This document shows, piece by piece, positions 19,973 through 29,746 of a stretch of DNA of 45,086 bases. The notes under the pieces are model-generated. The model ran no database searches. It saw only the letters and a list, made by a program, of their open reading frames with translations, and was not told the DNA's origin. The DNA is from Parcubacteria group bacterium GW2011_GWA2_48_9 (lineage in GTDB: Bacteria; Patescibacteriota; Patescibacteriia; UBA10025): positions 1-45,086 of the forward strand of contig LCPQ01000011.1 of NCBI GenBank assembly GCA_001003705.1, given 5' to 3'. Within the stretch, counting starts at the first letter, position 1; the number at the start of each line of letters is the position of its first letter. The position numbers and the translations under genes were made by a program.

Positions 19973-21039
19973 AAACAATTGTTTCAGTCATCGGCACACG
20001 CCCACAATTTATTAAAGTTGCGCCCATTGCGTACTCTTTACATAAAAGATACCACCACATTCTTATACATACGGGACAACATTACGATTACCAAATGTCA
20101 CGCACATTTTTTAAAGAGCTTGATATTCCTAAACCTGAAAAAAATCTCGGTATTGCCTCTACTTTACATGGAGAGCAGACTGGGCGAATGCTCATTAGAC
20201 TAGAGCAAGTATTGCTAAAAGAAAAACCAAACCTAGTAATAATTTACGGCGACACCAATTCAACCCTCGCTGGAGCATTAGCCGCTTCAAAACTACATAT
20301 TCCGGTCGCACATATCGAGGCTGGAATGCGAAGTTACAATAAAATGATGCCTGAGGAACAAAATAGAATCATTGCAGATCATCTTTCTGATATTTGTTTT
20401 TGTTCATCGTCAATAAGCGCCAATAACCTTCGCAAGGAAAATATCAAAAGAAATATTTATATAGTCGGAGATGTTATGCTCGACACTTTACGGTATGCAG
20501 TAAAAAAGACTCGCAATGATGCAGCTTTTCTCAAAAGTCATAAACTAGCCTTAAGGGGATACATACTCGTGACGGTTCATAGGGCTGGCAACGTCGATCA
20601 CAAAGAACGACTCGCATCAATAGTTAATGCTCTGAATCAATGCAACAAAAAGGTTGTCTTTCCCGTACATCCTCGCACAAGAAACAACTTAAAGAAATTC
20701 AAGCTTTTGCCCAGACTTCATAAACGCAATATCTTGCTACTCGAACCAGTAAGCTATATGAATATGCTTAAGCTAGAAAAATCTGCTGAGATGATACTCA
20801 CTGACTCGGGCGGCGTTCAAAAAGAAGCGTATTTCCTAAAAACTCCCTGTGTAACATTGCGGGAAGAAACGGAGTGGGTTGAGACAGTAAAAAATGGGTG
20901 GAATACTTTAGTAGGCACAAACACAAAAACAATAGTTAAAATTATCAGTGGGTTAAAAAAACCTTCACACTATTTACCTCTTTATGGAAACGGTAAGGCA
21001 AGCGCAAAAATAACGAACGTAATCAATAGATTCCTCTAA
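19969..21039 (+). CDS. wbpI: UDP-GlcNAc-type 2-epimerase (WecB/WbpI-like)
   Basis: VSVIGTRPQFIKVAPIAYSL, HTGQHYDYQMSRTFF, VIYGDTNSTLAGALAASKL, HIEAGMRSYN, ILTDSGGVQKEAYFLKTPCVTLREETEW. Confidence 0.9.
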   Translation: MKTIVSVIGTRPQFIKVAPIAYSLHKRYHHILIHTGQHYDYQMSRTFFKELDIPKPEKNLGIASTLHGEQTGRMLIRLEQVLLKEKPNLVIIYGDTNSTLAGALAASKLHIPVAHIEAGMRSYNKMMPEEQNRIIADHLSDICFCSSSISANNLRKENIKRNIYIVGDVMLDTLRYAVKKTRNDAAFLKSHKLALRGYILVTVHRAGNVDHKERLASIVNALNQCNKKVVFPVHPRTRNNLKKFKLLPRLHKRNILLLEPVSYMNMLKLEKSAEMILTDSGGVQKEAYFLKTPCVTLREETEWVETVKNGWNTLVGTNTKTIVKIISGLKKPSHYLPLYGNGKASAKITNVINRFL

Positions 21040-21061
21040 TGCTCAAGGCCTTCGAGGTGAC

Positions 21062-22255
21062 TTACTGCTGATCGAGTGTTTTTCTGTATATTTTCAACTC
21101 AGTGTCAACTCTTGTGTCCCAGGAAAAATTTGATGTGACGAAGTTTCTTGCATTATGACCCATTTTCTCACGCTCACTTCGATGTTGGGCCAAATAGAGT
21201 AACTTCTTTGAAAAGCCACTAGTGTCTTTATCTCCGACCAAAATACCCGTGACACCGTCTATTACCACCGTTGAGGTCCCTCCGACATCAGAGACGATGA
21301 CTGGTAAAGAACACGACATTGCCTCGAGAAGCGCATTTCCAAGATTGCTATAGGTCGCCATAGAGACCCAGACGTCGCTTATACCTAGAAGATTTCGAAC
21401 CTCTCCATGTTCAAGACTATGAGTAAAAACGAAGTTCTTCTTGAAGCGTGATTGATCTATTAGTTCATTAATTACTTTCCATTCTTCAAATTCTCCATCA
21501 CACGGGTCATTACATATAACGAAGTTTGAGTGATCAGTATACGATTCTAGAAATTTAATATAACCACTTACTGCGTAACGTATACCCTTTATGGAGTTGA
21601 CTTTTGATGTGCTAATTACTATTAATGAAGGATCGGAAATTTCATACTTTGCCCTTAAAAATTCCTGACTCCCCGGAAAATGCTTCTGGAAATAGGATGT
21701 GTCAATACCATGACGAATAAATGAAAATGCATCTTTCTTCACTTTTATCTTATTAAGAAAAAATGAATTGCCACCGGTGCCATCATCTACACATACTAGG
21801 TAATCAAATGGGAGTAATCTGAAAAAGATCACTTCGAGTGAACGCGAAAGTCGTCCAAGAACTTTCTGGAATACACCATGAGAAAAATAAATAAATCGAC
21901 TCTTGAAAATGATCCGCGAAGACAAGTAGCCGATGATTCCAGACCAATAATCGTGTCCAATAACAATATCAAAATTACCCCCCTGGCGATTTATTTTTAC
22001 GCATTCCACCAGGCCAGAAAAAATAAAAAAAAGTAAGCGGATCCTCGTATTGTATAAGGATTGAAAAATCGTTGGTGCCCTCCAGATGAATATTCCATCT
22101 CTTACTTCATGCCGCGGTAGGGACTTTTGGGGCATGAGCGTAAGGACATGTACTTCATGACCATTTAATACTATACGGCGGGACGAATTGTATATATGGT
22201 TCTCCTGCCCACCAACCAGTGGATAAAAATTTCTAGTTATTCTAAGTATCTTCAT
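21062..22255 (-). CDS. Glycosyltransferase family 4
   Basis: ITRNFYPLVGGQENHIYNSSRRIVLNGHEVHVLT; EAMSCSLPVIVSDVGGTSTVVIDGVTGILV. Confidence 0.87.
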   Translation of the reverse strand: MKILRITRNFYPLVGGQENHIYNSSRRIVLNGHEVHVLTLMPQKSLPRHEVRDGIFIWRAPTIFQSLYNTRIRLLFFIFSGLVECVKINRQGGNFDIVIGHDYWSGIIGYLSSRIIFKSRFIYFSHGVFQKVLGRLSRSLEVIFFRLLPFDYLVCVDDGTGGNSFFLNKIKVKKDAFSFIRHGIDTSYFQKHFPGSQEFLRAKYEISDPSLIVISTSKVNSIKGIRYAVSGYIKFLESYTDHSNFVICNDPCDGEFEEWKVINELIDQSRFKKNFVFTHSLEHGEVRNLLGISDVWVSMATYSNLGNALLEAMSCSLPVIVSDVGGTSTVVIDGVTGILVGDKDTSGFSKKLLYLAQHRSEREKMGHNARNFVTSNFSWDTRVDTELKIYRKTLDQQ

Positions 22256-23822
22256 CTAGAAGTGTGCGTAGCTTAAAAATGCTCACATCAGCGGAGTGAT
22301 ATACTGATTCGAAACTCTGAGAGGCAAAGAACAACTCTTCGGATTGTTGTAATAACTTCTCACCTTCTAGGGAAGGCTTTTGGAGTACAATAAATCTAAT
22401 ACCATTATTCTTGAGATACTCAATAGTGGCCTCATCATCAGGGTTAAAAAAAATCAAAGAAGCGTCTTGTGTAGAAGCAAAAGAATAATTCTTAATATTT
22501 CTGTCAGAAATTATTCTATCATGCGATGTTTGTGAAACCCTACTTGTATTCGATATAACCGTTTCGTCCTTTAATGTCAATGAACGCAGGATGTTAAACG
22601 CCTCAATATGGCCTTCTTCAACATAATTCGAACGGTTTGCCAAATCCACGTTCATACGAACCCCAGCACTAACTATGAGTACGGTGAGAAACGAAGATAC
22701 CAAGATCAATGTTGCTGGCGATCTAACCAAATGAATAAAACGATGATAAAGAAAATCAACCAAAATTGCAGCAAATAATGCTAAAAAGGTACTACCTAAG
22801 AAAATCAGACGTTCATAATAGAAAGTAATTCCAAAATAATGAACATTCGGAAAAATTCCCAATAATATCACAGTCCAGAATAAGGGAAATATTTTATGAA
22901 TTTTATTTTGATACTGGCTCAATAAAAAAACAATCACACCAAGAATACCCATTATCAGTAGCAGTGGGCCAATATAATCCGGATAAAGACCAAATGTTAT
23001 AACTTTTTGAAATTTACTCTCACTTTCAACCCCAAAAAAAGAATTGAGCGTTTCAACAACAATCGGACTCAAATAGTTAATAAGAATAAAGAGAGTAATG
23101 GTGGCAAGAAAAAAAATTGATGCTGTGAGCGTTTTACTATTAAGTATGTGCTTAGCACCAACAAAGAAATACTCGCGGGCCTTCTTATGTGACGCAAAGA
23201 TTATTATTGCATACAAAGGAATGGAAAACAGTAAGATTGGAGCGGTAAGATATCTATGTGTAAAAAAAAGGGAGCCAATCGTTATTACGAGTAGGGTGAA
23301 ATATGAAACTTTTTTGACAGATACGTGCCACTGGTAGAGAAAATAAAAAAATAGATTCAACAAAGAAAACGCCAATAGGTTAGATACAGATGAGCCGTTA
23401 AATAACCTAAAATACCCATAATTAATGGCGATGAAAGCAATTGATATTACGCCAATAGTACGACTAAAAACACTTCCAACGAGGTACGTAGTCAGGCATA
23501 GAAAAACTATTAGAAATAGTTGAAAAAGAGAAAAAAGTGGAAAGACAATATTTAGTCCAGTAAATTGCTTCAGAACCACAATAAGAATGTCAATTTCAAA
23601 TGTTACATATGCTTTCAGATGATTATAGAGTGCTTGTTTGGGAGCCGGAATTTTTTCATTATCAAGAATCCAGTTGGCGTCGTTAATATAGGTTTCCGAA
23701 TCTACGCCCGGTGGAATTGGTTTTTTTAAAGAGTAAGAAAATATACCTGATACGATAGCAACTAAAATAACCACGAGCACCAGTGTTATTGTCCGTTCCC
23801 TAGTTTCTTTCAAAAAAAACAT
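22242..23822 (-). CDS. Polytopic membrane protein, probable GT-C glycosyltransferase
   Basis: 526 aa, many TM helices, C-terminal soluble tail (EYLKNNGIRFIVLQKP); 14-nt overlap with the GT4 gene. Confidence 0.55.
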   Translation of the reverse strand: MFFLKETRERTITLVLVVILVAIVSGIFSYSLKKPIPPGVDSETYINDANWILDNEKIPAPKQALYNHLKAYVTFEIDILIVVLKQFTGLNIVFPLFSLFQLFLIVFLCLTTYLVGSVFSRTIGVISIAFIAINYGYFRLFNGSSVSNLLAFSLLNLFFYFLYQWHVSVKKVSYFTLLVITIGSLFFTHRYLTAPILLFSIPLYAIIIFASHKKAREYFFVGAKHILNSKTLTASIFFLATITLFILINYLSPIVVETLNSFFGVESESKFQKVITFGLYPDYIGPLLLIMGILGVIVFLLSQYQNKIHKIFPLFWTVILLGIFPNVHYFGITFYYERLIFLGSTFLALFAAILVDFLYHRFIHLVRSPATLILVSSFLTVLIVSAGVRMNVDLANRSNYVEEGHIEAFNILRSLTLKDETVISNTSRVSQTSHDRIISDRNIKNYSFASTQDASLIFFNPDDEATIEYLKNNGIRFIVLQKPSLEGEKLLQQSEELFFASQSFESVYHSADVSIFKLRTLLDEDT

Positions 23823-23830
23823 ACTTAGTC

Positions 23831-24970
23831 TTATGTAACGCTCTCTCGATACATTGATTCAAGCGCAGTAACAATGGTTGACCACTGATATTCCTTTACA
23901 ACAGTTGCTCGACCATTCCTACCCATTGTAACACCAAGCTGAGGATCATCAATAAGTGTCGTCAATTTAACCACCAGCTCGCTCACATCACCTTTTGGGA
24001 ACAGAAGTCCATTCACCCCATCTTCTATGAGTACTCGAACTCCGGGCAATAGCGATGCAATAACGGGCTTGCAGCAAACCATCGCTTCTAGCAACACAAT
24101 CCCGAATGATTCAGTATCAGTTGAGGGAAGTACTAGAGCATCTGCTGATTTCAAGATGGCAATAGCGTCGGAATTTGATCTCTTTCCAAAGAAAACAACA
24201 TTTTCCGATACGCCAAGTTTTTTTGCTAAATCCTTGTGAACATCTTCTAAATCTCCACCCCCAACGATCAGTAGGTGTGCCTTTAGCCGTAAACTTTGCA
24301 ATGCATGGATCAAGAGATGTACACCCTTAAAATAATGAGCGTCATCCAAACCTCCAATGAAAATTAGTAAAAAAGAATTATCGCTGATATGGAATTTCTT
24401 TCGAAGCATAGGAAATTCCTCCACCGAATCGATGTAGTCAACATCCACTCCGTTTGGGATATATGCAACTTTGTCTGATTGATTGAAGATATTAGATATC
24501 TCAGAATGAATAAAATGGTCTTTCGACAACACCTGGATTCTGGAAGCGTTTGAAATAACAACTCTCCGAAATAGGAAATTATATATCCTGAATACTAATC
24601 TTTTAAACGCGCTTGCCCCTTTTACATCCTGATGATACGTAACTACGTAAGGAATCTTATATAAACGTGAGGCTAAATATACAAAAATATCTCCACCGAA
24701 GAAAGGGTAATGCAGGTGTATAATATCAAAATCTTTCAAAGAGATTGTAAGAATTGGAAGAAAACTCGCATTTCCAAACGAGAAAAGGGCCCTCAAAACA
24801 CGTAATTTAAAAGGTCCATCTGCTCTTTTTATTTGTTTACGTGAGTTCTCTGGTATAAAGACGGTGATGTCGTGGCCCCGTAAAGCTAGTAACTTTGAGA
24901 TGTTATAACATACATTTCCAATTCCTCCCTCATAGGGTGGAAATGTTGACGTAACCTGTGCAATTTTCAT
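23831..24970 (-). CDS. Glycosyltransferase family 4
   Basis: TSTFPPYEGGIGNVCYNISKLLALRGHDITVF; ALVLPSTDTESFGIVLLEAMVCCKPVIAS. Confidence 0.88.
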   Translation of the reverse strand: MKIAQVTSTFPPYEGGIGNVCYNISKLLALRGHDITVFIPENSRKQIKRADGPFKLRVLRALFSFGNASFLPILTISLKDFDIIHLHYPFFGGDIFVYLASRLYKIPYVVTYHQDVKGASAFKRLVFRIYNFLFRRVVISNASRIQVLSKDHFIHSEISNIFNQSDKVAYIPNGVDVDYIDSVEEFPMLRKKFHISDNSFLLIFIGGLDDAHYFKGVHLLIHALQSLRLKAHLLIVGGGDLEDVHKDLAKKLGVSENVVFFGKRSNSDAIAILKSADALVLPSTDTESFGIVLLEAMVCCKPVIASLLPGVRVLIEDGVNGLLFPKGDVSELVVKLTTLIDDPQLGVTMGRNGRATVVKEYQWSTIVTALESMYRESVT

Positions 24971-25010
24971 AAGTAAAACTTGAGAGAGTTAGGCTATTGT
25001 TTCCTATACT

Positions 25011-26036
25011 CTAATATTCTTTAAGGGCAATCTCACGTGCTGATATCCTATATTTTCTAAACCAGGAGGATATTTCCCGATTTGACACCCTTTTGGTGAT
25101 TTTACCCCTTTTCCGTAACACTGCTGGGATTCCACTGATCCCACTGAGCCACGCTTTTAACAGAATGAGACCTAGCATATAACTTGAGTATTGCTGACTA
25201 AATTTCTTTGCGGCACCCCTGCCAATAATTAATCCGTATAGCTGGAATAGATAACGTTTAAAACTATAGAATGGCGAAATTAGAATTACTTTCCATGGGC
25301 AGAGTTTAAATACAAACCACAATCTATTTCTCTCAACATAGAAGGCTTTTTCCGGACTATAGGTGCCGAATGACTTTGAGAACATATGATATACTCGAGC
25401 ACTCGGTACATAGATACACTTCCAGCCAGCTAATCGACCACGAAAACCAAGGTCGCTATCTTCGACAAAAAATTTGAAATCTTCATCAAAGAGACCAATT
25501 TCGTCAAGCATCTGTTTTTTATACATTCCCGCACACCCACTTGGAAAGCACACTTCTTCAACTGCATCGTACTGTCCCGCGTCCCTTTCCAATCTTCCAC
25601 GCCCCCTGCTCAGACCATCAGGATAGAGTAATAATCCTGTATTATCAATAGTACCTCGTTCAAAAAAATTAAGGATTTTAACCGCCCACATTCCTACATC
25701 ATTAGGAGTAGACTTAGCGGCTTGAGTGAGTTCGTGAATAAAGTTCTCATCGAGCTCAGTGTCATTATTTAGTACTAATATATACTTGCCGCTTGCATTA
25801 CGAATGCCTACGTTATTACCAGCGGCGTACGTGTTGATACGGTTATGAAGTATTTTAGCTTCAGGATAGCTCTTCTGTATCAATACGATTGAGTTATCAG
25901 TAGATCCATTATCTACTACAATGAGTTCAAAGGAGTTACTAGATTGACGATGTAGTGAAGATAACAGTGTAGAAAGATATTTTGCACCATTGTAATTGAG
26001 AACAATAACAGATACCATTGGCTGCTCATCAGACAT
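25011..26036 (-). CDS. Glycosyltransferase family 2 (rhamnosyltransferase-like)
   Basis: MVSVIVLNYNGAKYLSTLLSSL, VVDNGSTDNS, VLNNDTELDENF. Confidence 0.88.
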   Translation of the reverse strand: MSDEQPMVSVIVLNYNGAKYLSTLLSSLHRQSSNSFELIVVDNGSTDNSIVLIQKSYPEAKILHNRINTYAAGNNVGIRNASGKYILVLNNDTELDENFIHELTQAAKSTPNDVGMWAVKILNFFERGTIDNTGLLLYPDGLSRGRGRLERDAGQYDAVEEVCFPSGCAGMYKKQMLDEIGLFDEDFKFFVEDSDLGFRGRLAGWKCIYVPSARVYHMFSKSFGTYSPEKAFYVERNRLWFVFKLCPWKVILISPFYSFKRYLFQLYGLIIGRGAAKKFSQQYSSYMLGLILLKAWLSGISGIPAVLRKRGKITKRVSNREISSWFRKYRISAREIALKEY

Positions 26037-26043
26037 AGAGAAG

Positions 26044-26388
26044 CTACTTATCGTGCAAATTTTTTAAGCTATCATTTCGAACGGAATTTTCTAACTTCCG
26101 CTCTATCCTCTTAACAATCACATAATTTCTAAATGTCACGCCAAATAATACAACAACTCCCACAATGACAACAAGATCGAATGTTCGGGTGATGCTAAAC
26201 GCCTGAAGAATAAATTTAACACTTACTGGGAAAATGACTACAAAAATCAGACCCACCCATAGTGCCTCCCAGAGTGTAAATTCAACTTTGCTAAATTCCC
26301 CTCTCCGGTAATGTAAATAACTGAAATAAATCATCCAGAGAGCAAAAATAATTGCCACCATTTGCATTCCGATCATAGGAATTTCCAC
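26044..26388 (-). CDS. DUF2304 family membrane protein
   Basis: 114 aa, 3 TM segments, next to a DPM1-like GT2 as is usual for DUF2304. Confidence 0.7.
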   Translation of the reverse strand: MEIPMIGMQMVAIIFALWMIYFSYLHYRRGEFSKVEFTLWEALWVGLIFVVIFPVSVKFILQAFSITRTFDLVVIVGVVVLFGVTFRNYVIVKRIERKLENSVRNDSLKNLHDK

Positions 26389-27038
26389 ATGAGTATGTTA
26401 AATAATATGCGTACGCCGTCGAATACAGTCGTGCCTTTATATTTATCGTGATAAAGTGTTTGTATCTGCATCTGGGAAAATTTCAGCTTATTCTTCGCCG
26501 CACGGACGATCATTTCAGTTTCGGCTTCGTAGGCGACTCCGCTCCATGCGAGAGCCGGATATACCCCTGCCCTGAAAGCGCGAAATCCACTCTGAGTGTC
26601 AGAAACATAGTAGCCGAAAAGAAGTGAAATTGCCACTGAGAGAAATTTGTTTCCTACCATCATCATAAAGGGCATATCCCGCCCTATCGTTCTCGCACCA
26701 AATACGATATCTGCCTGCTCATTCTTAAGAGTTTCAACAATCTTTGGAACGTCGCTGGCTTTATGCTGCCCATCCGCGTCCATAAGCACCAGGATGTCGG
26801 CTCCGTATTTCATTGCTGCTTCACATCCAGTTTTGAGAGCCGCACCCTTTCCGAGGTTAATTCGATGACGCACGACGGTCACATCCATCACCTTCTTAGC
26901 CACTGCGGCCGTATCGTCTTTCGAGCCATCGTCAACTACGATTACGCCATAATCTGGGACATGCGATCGAACATCAGCGAGTACGTGACTAATTCGTGCC
27001 GCTTCATTATGAGCAGGAATGACCACATATGTTTTCAT
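26373..27038 (-). CDS. Dolichol-phosphate mannosyltransferase-like GT2
   Basis: TYVVIPAHNEAARISHVLADV, VDDGSKDDTAAVAKK, LMDADGQHKASDVPKIV. Confidence 0.87.
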   Translation of the reverse strand: MKTYVVIPAHNEAARISHVLADVRSHVPDYGVIVVDDGSKDDTAAVAKKVMDVTVVRHRINLGKGAALKTGCEAAMKYGADILVLMDADGQHKASDVPKIVETLKNEQADIVFGARTIGRDMPFMMMVGNKFLSVAISLLFGYYVSDTQSGFRAFRAGVYPALAWSGVAYEAETEMIVRAAKNKLKFSQMQIQTLYHDKYKGTTVFDGVRILFNILMWKFL

Positions 27039-28363
27039 CTCCCTATCCCCTTATACCGTATCCCCGCACGAATTATTTTCTCCCTGTCGAGTGCGTTCTG
27101 ACCATCGATAATGACTTTTACACCCCGTCGTTTTAACTCCCCCGCCGTGAGGGCAACGAACTCCTTGTGGCCTGTAGCCAAAATAACAGCCGTGGATTTC
27201 GATAGTAGCGCATCGAGCGTTTTCACCGTCGACTGTTGAGGGAAATACGGATCGTACACGTGGACATTTGCTGAAAAGCTTCTCAAAAGTTCGATGATTT
27301 TCAACGACGGGCTTTCGCGTATATCACCCACGTTCGGCTTGTACGACAGCCCTAGTACGCCCACGGTGGTTCCTTTCAACGGCTTGCCAATGTCATTCAA
27401 TATCCTGATAAGCTGGTTAACTACGTAGGCAGGCATACTGTTGTTGATCTCGCGCGCTAGTCGTAAGAACCGATGGTCGAACCCACTCTGCTTTGCCCGT
27501 TCAATGAGATAATATGGATCAACCGGTATGCAGTGTCCCCCGACGCCGCATGAAGGATAGTGGGCCATGAAAGCGAACGGTTTCGTCGCCGCGCCCTTTA
27601 TGACGTCGTGGACGTCGATGCCCAGCTTGTCGAACGACTTAGCAAGTTCATTAACGAACGCAATATTGATGTCACGAAATGAATTTTCAATAATCTTTGT
27701 AGCTTCCGCTTCCTTGATTGATTTCATCTCGCGGACGTTACCCTCCAGTATCGAACGATAAAAGATAGCGGCGCGCTTCGTGCACTGCGGAGTAACGCCA
27801 CCGACTACTCGAGGTATGTTTCGAACGTTCCATTTCGGGTCTCCAGGGTTAATCCGTTCAGGACAGTGAGCAAGAAAGAAATCCTTTCCGAGCTTCTTGC
27901 CGTCCTTCTCGAGTATTGGCAATACCACCTCTTCACACACACCGGGATTGATAGTTGATTCGACAATAACCAGCTGTCCCCTTTTCATATTTTTCGCCAC
28001 CTTCGTTGCCGCCGACTTCACTGGTCCCAAATCTGGATTATAGAACTTGTCAACGGGTGTAGGAACACAAATAATAGCAATGTCACTTTTTCGAATTATT
28101 CCGGCGTCTATGGTGGCGATGATTCCCTTTTTCGCAACCAAACGGTCTAACTCCTGATCGCCTGGAATCGGACTCACTCCGCTATTAATCATGTTAACCT
28201 TTTTCCTATCCAGAGCTACCCCGTACGTTCGGTAGCCCTTTTCCGCACAGAGCACGGCAAGTGGCAACCCGACGTATCCAAGTCCAATAATGGCAACAAT
28301 ATTCTTCTTCTTCTTTGCGGATTTTCGTATCGACATAGTCACTTTAGGATGAGTGATTTTCAT
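27035..28363 (-). CDS. wbpA: UDP-N-acetyl-D-glucosamine 6-dehydrogenase-like (WbpA)
   Basis: NIVAIIGLGYVGLPLAVLCAEKGY, HYPSCGVGGHCIPVDPYYL, LGLSYKPNVGDIRESPSLKIIELL; start reset from 28528 to ATG 28363 (ATGA overlap with the upstream gene). Confidence 0.88.
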   Translation of the reverse strand: MKITHPKVTMSIRKSAKKKKNIVAIIGLGYVGLPLAVLCAEKGYRTYGVALDRKKVNMINSGVSPIPGDQELDRLVAKKGIIATIDAGIIRKSDIAIICVPTPVDKFYNPDLGPVKSAATKVAKNMKRGQLVIVESTINPGVCEEVVLPILEKDGKKLGKDFFLAHCPERINPGDPKWNVRNIPRVVGGVTPQCTKRAAIFYRSILEGNVREMKSIKEAEATKIIENSFRDINIAFVNELAKSFDKLGIDVHDVIKGAATKPFAFMAHYPSCGVGGHCIPVDPYYLIERAKQSGFDHRFLRLAREINNSMPAYVVNQLIRILNDIGKPLKGTTVGVLGLSYKPNVGDIRESPSLKIIELLRSFSANVHVYDPYFPQQSTVKTLDALLSKSTAVILATGHKEFVALTAGELKRRGVKVIIDGQNALDREKIIRAGIRYKGIGR

Positions 28364-29697
28364 TTTTTTACAAATATTTCTCTGATGTACCCGCGGCCGA
28401 TTCCGATGTAACGAAAACCGAGATGGCGCATCGTTTCCGGGTCGTATATATTTCTTCCGTCGACAATGTTCGGTTCTGCAAGTAATTTCTTCATTTTTTC
28501 TAATTTTAATGCGGTAAACTGCGGCCATTCAGTGATGATTGCAGCGACGTGCGCACCTCGTAAAGCATCATACGGATTTCGATGGTACGTCAGGAGAGAG
28601 CCAAAGATACGCCGCGTTGAATTTATAGCGACAGGGTCAGTGACGTGCAGCTTAGCCCCAGCGCGCAACAGGCTTTTTATGATATCCAGTGAAGGGGCAT
28701 CGCGTAAATCATCAGTCTGCGGCTTAAATGACAGGCCCAGTAGCGCCACTTTTTTGCCTTTAATCTTTGGGACGAGCATGCGAATTCTTTGTACAAAAAA
28801 CTTGCGTTGATCCTTATTAATCTGATCAACGACGTCGAGGAATTTGAAGCGGTAGCCAAGCTTCTGTGAAATGCGGATCAGAGCTCGGATATCCTTTGGA
28901 AAACAGAGGCCTCCATACCCTATTCCTGCGCTCAAAAATGCGCGCTGACCGATGCGCGGATCCGCCTTCAGTGCGGCAGACACTACTTCGACGTCTGCGC
29001 CAATTTCTTCGCATAGTCGCGCAATGCTGTTGATAAAGGAAATGTGGCTGGCCAAAAAGACGTTCGCTGCGTACTTGATCAACTCCGCTGTACGGTTATT
29101 AGTCTCAATAATAGGCGCCTTAATACCTGCGTAGATTTCCCGCATGATTTTCTTAACACGTGCAGTGACCTGTTGCTCATAGCCGAGAATTATCCTGTCA
29201 GCTTTTAGAAATGCTCCTAGTGCGACGCCTTCGCGTAAGAACTCGGGGTTCGAAACGATCGAAAAATGGCCGGAAAAGGTTCTTTGGATACTGCGGCGAA
29301 GAAGAAGTGATGCACCGATAGGAACCGTGCTCTTCGAAACAATGATTTCCCCTCCACGAAGATTCGCTGCGATGCTTTTTGCAGCGCTTTTTACATATGA
29401 GATGTCTACACTACCATCCTTTCTGGAAGGCGTTCCAACAGTGATAAAAATAACTTCCGATCCACGTAAGGCAGTAACAGGGTCACTTTCGAATGTGAGT
29501 CTCTTTTGGCGAACGGACTGTAGTATTATTTCACGGAGACCCGGTTCAAAAAACGGCATACTACCACGTTTGAGAAGGGAAATTTTCTTGGTGTCAATAT
29601 CGTGACACACTACGCGATGTCCAAGTTTGGCAAGGCATGCGCCCGTCACGAGCCCTACATACCCCGATCCTACAATGGTTATTGCATGTCGAGTCAT
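28360..29697 (-). CDS. ugd: UDP-glucose 6-dehydrogenase
   Basis: AITIVGSGYVGLVTGACLAKLGHRVVCHDID, GYGGLCFPKDIRALI, LGLSFKPQTDDLRDAPSLDII; upstream ATG at 29724 also possible. Confidence 0.9.
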   Translation of the reverse strand: MTRHAITIVGSGYVGLVTGACLAKLGHRVVCHDIDTKKISLLKRGSMPFFEPGLREIILQSVRQKRLTFESDPVTALRGSEVIFITVGTPSRKDGSVDISYVKSAAKSIAANLRGGEIIVSKSTVPIGASLLLRRSIQRTFSGHFSIVSNPEFLREGVALGAFLKADRIILGYEQQVTARVKKIMREIYAGIKAPIIETNNRTAELIKYAANVFLASHISFINSIARLCEEIGADVEVVSAALKADPRIGQRAFLSAGIGYGGLCFPKDIRALIRISQKLGYRFKFLDVVDQINKDQRKFFVQRIRMLVPKIKGKKVALLGLSFKPQTDDLRDAPSLDIIKSLLRAGAKLHVTDPVAINSTRRIFGSLLTYHRNPYDALRGAHVAAIITEWPQFTALKLEKMKKLLAEPNIVDGRNIYDPETMRHLGFRYIGIGRGYIREIFVKK

Positions 29698-29746
29698 ACC
29701 TATATTAAAAAAATCTACAGTCACGCATATGCAGATCCACCACGAT

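Noticed and set aside
21040-21061. Convergent terminator CTCAAGGCCTTCGAG between wbpI and the GT4 gene
   Set aside because: Stem is short and no U-tract follows in either direction; not strong enough to list.
28364-28528. N-terminal extension of the WbpA ORF in the track
   Set aside because: It overlaps the ugd gene out of frame; ATG 28363 in an ATGA overlap gives a normal dehydrogenase N-terminus.
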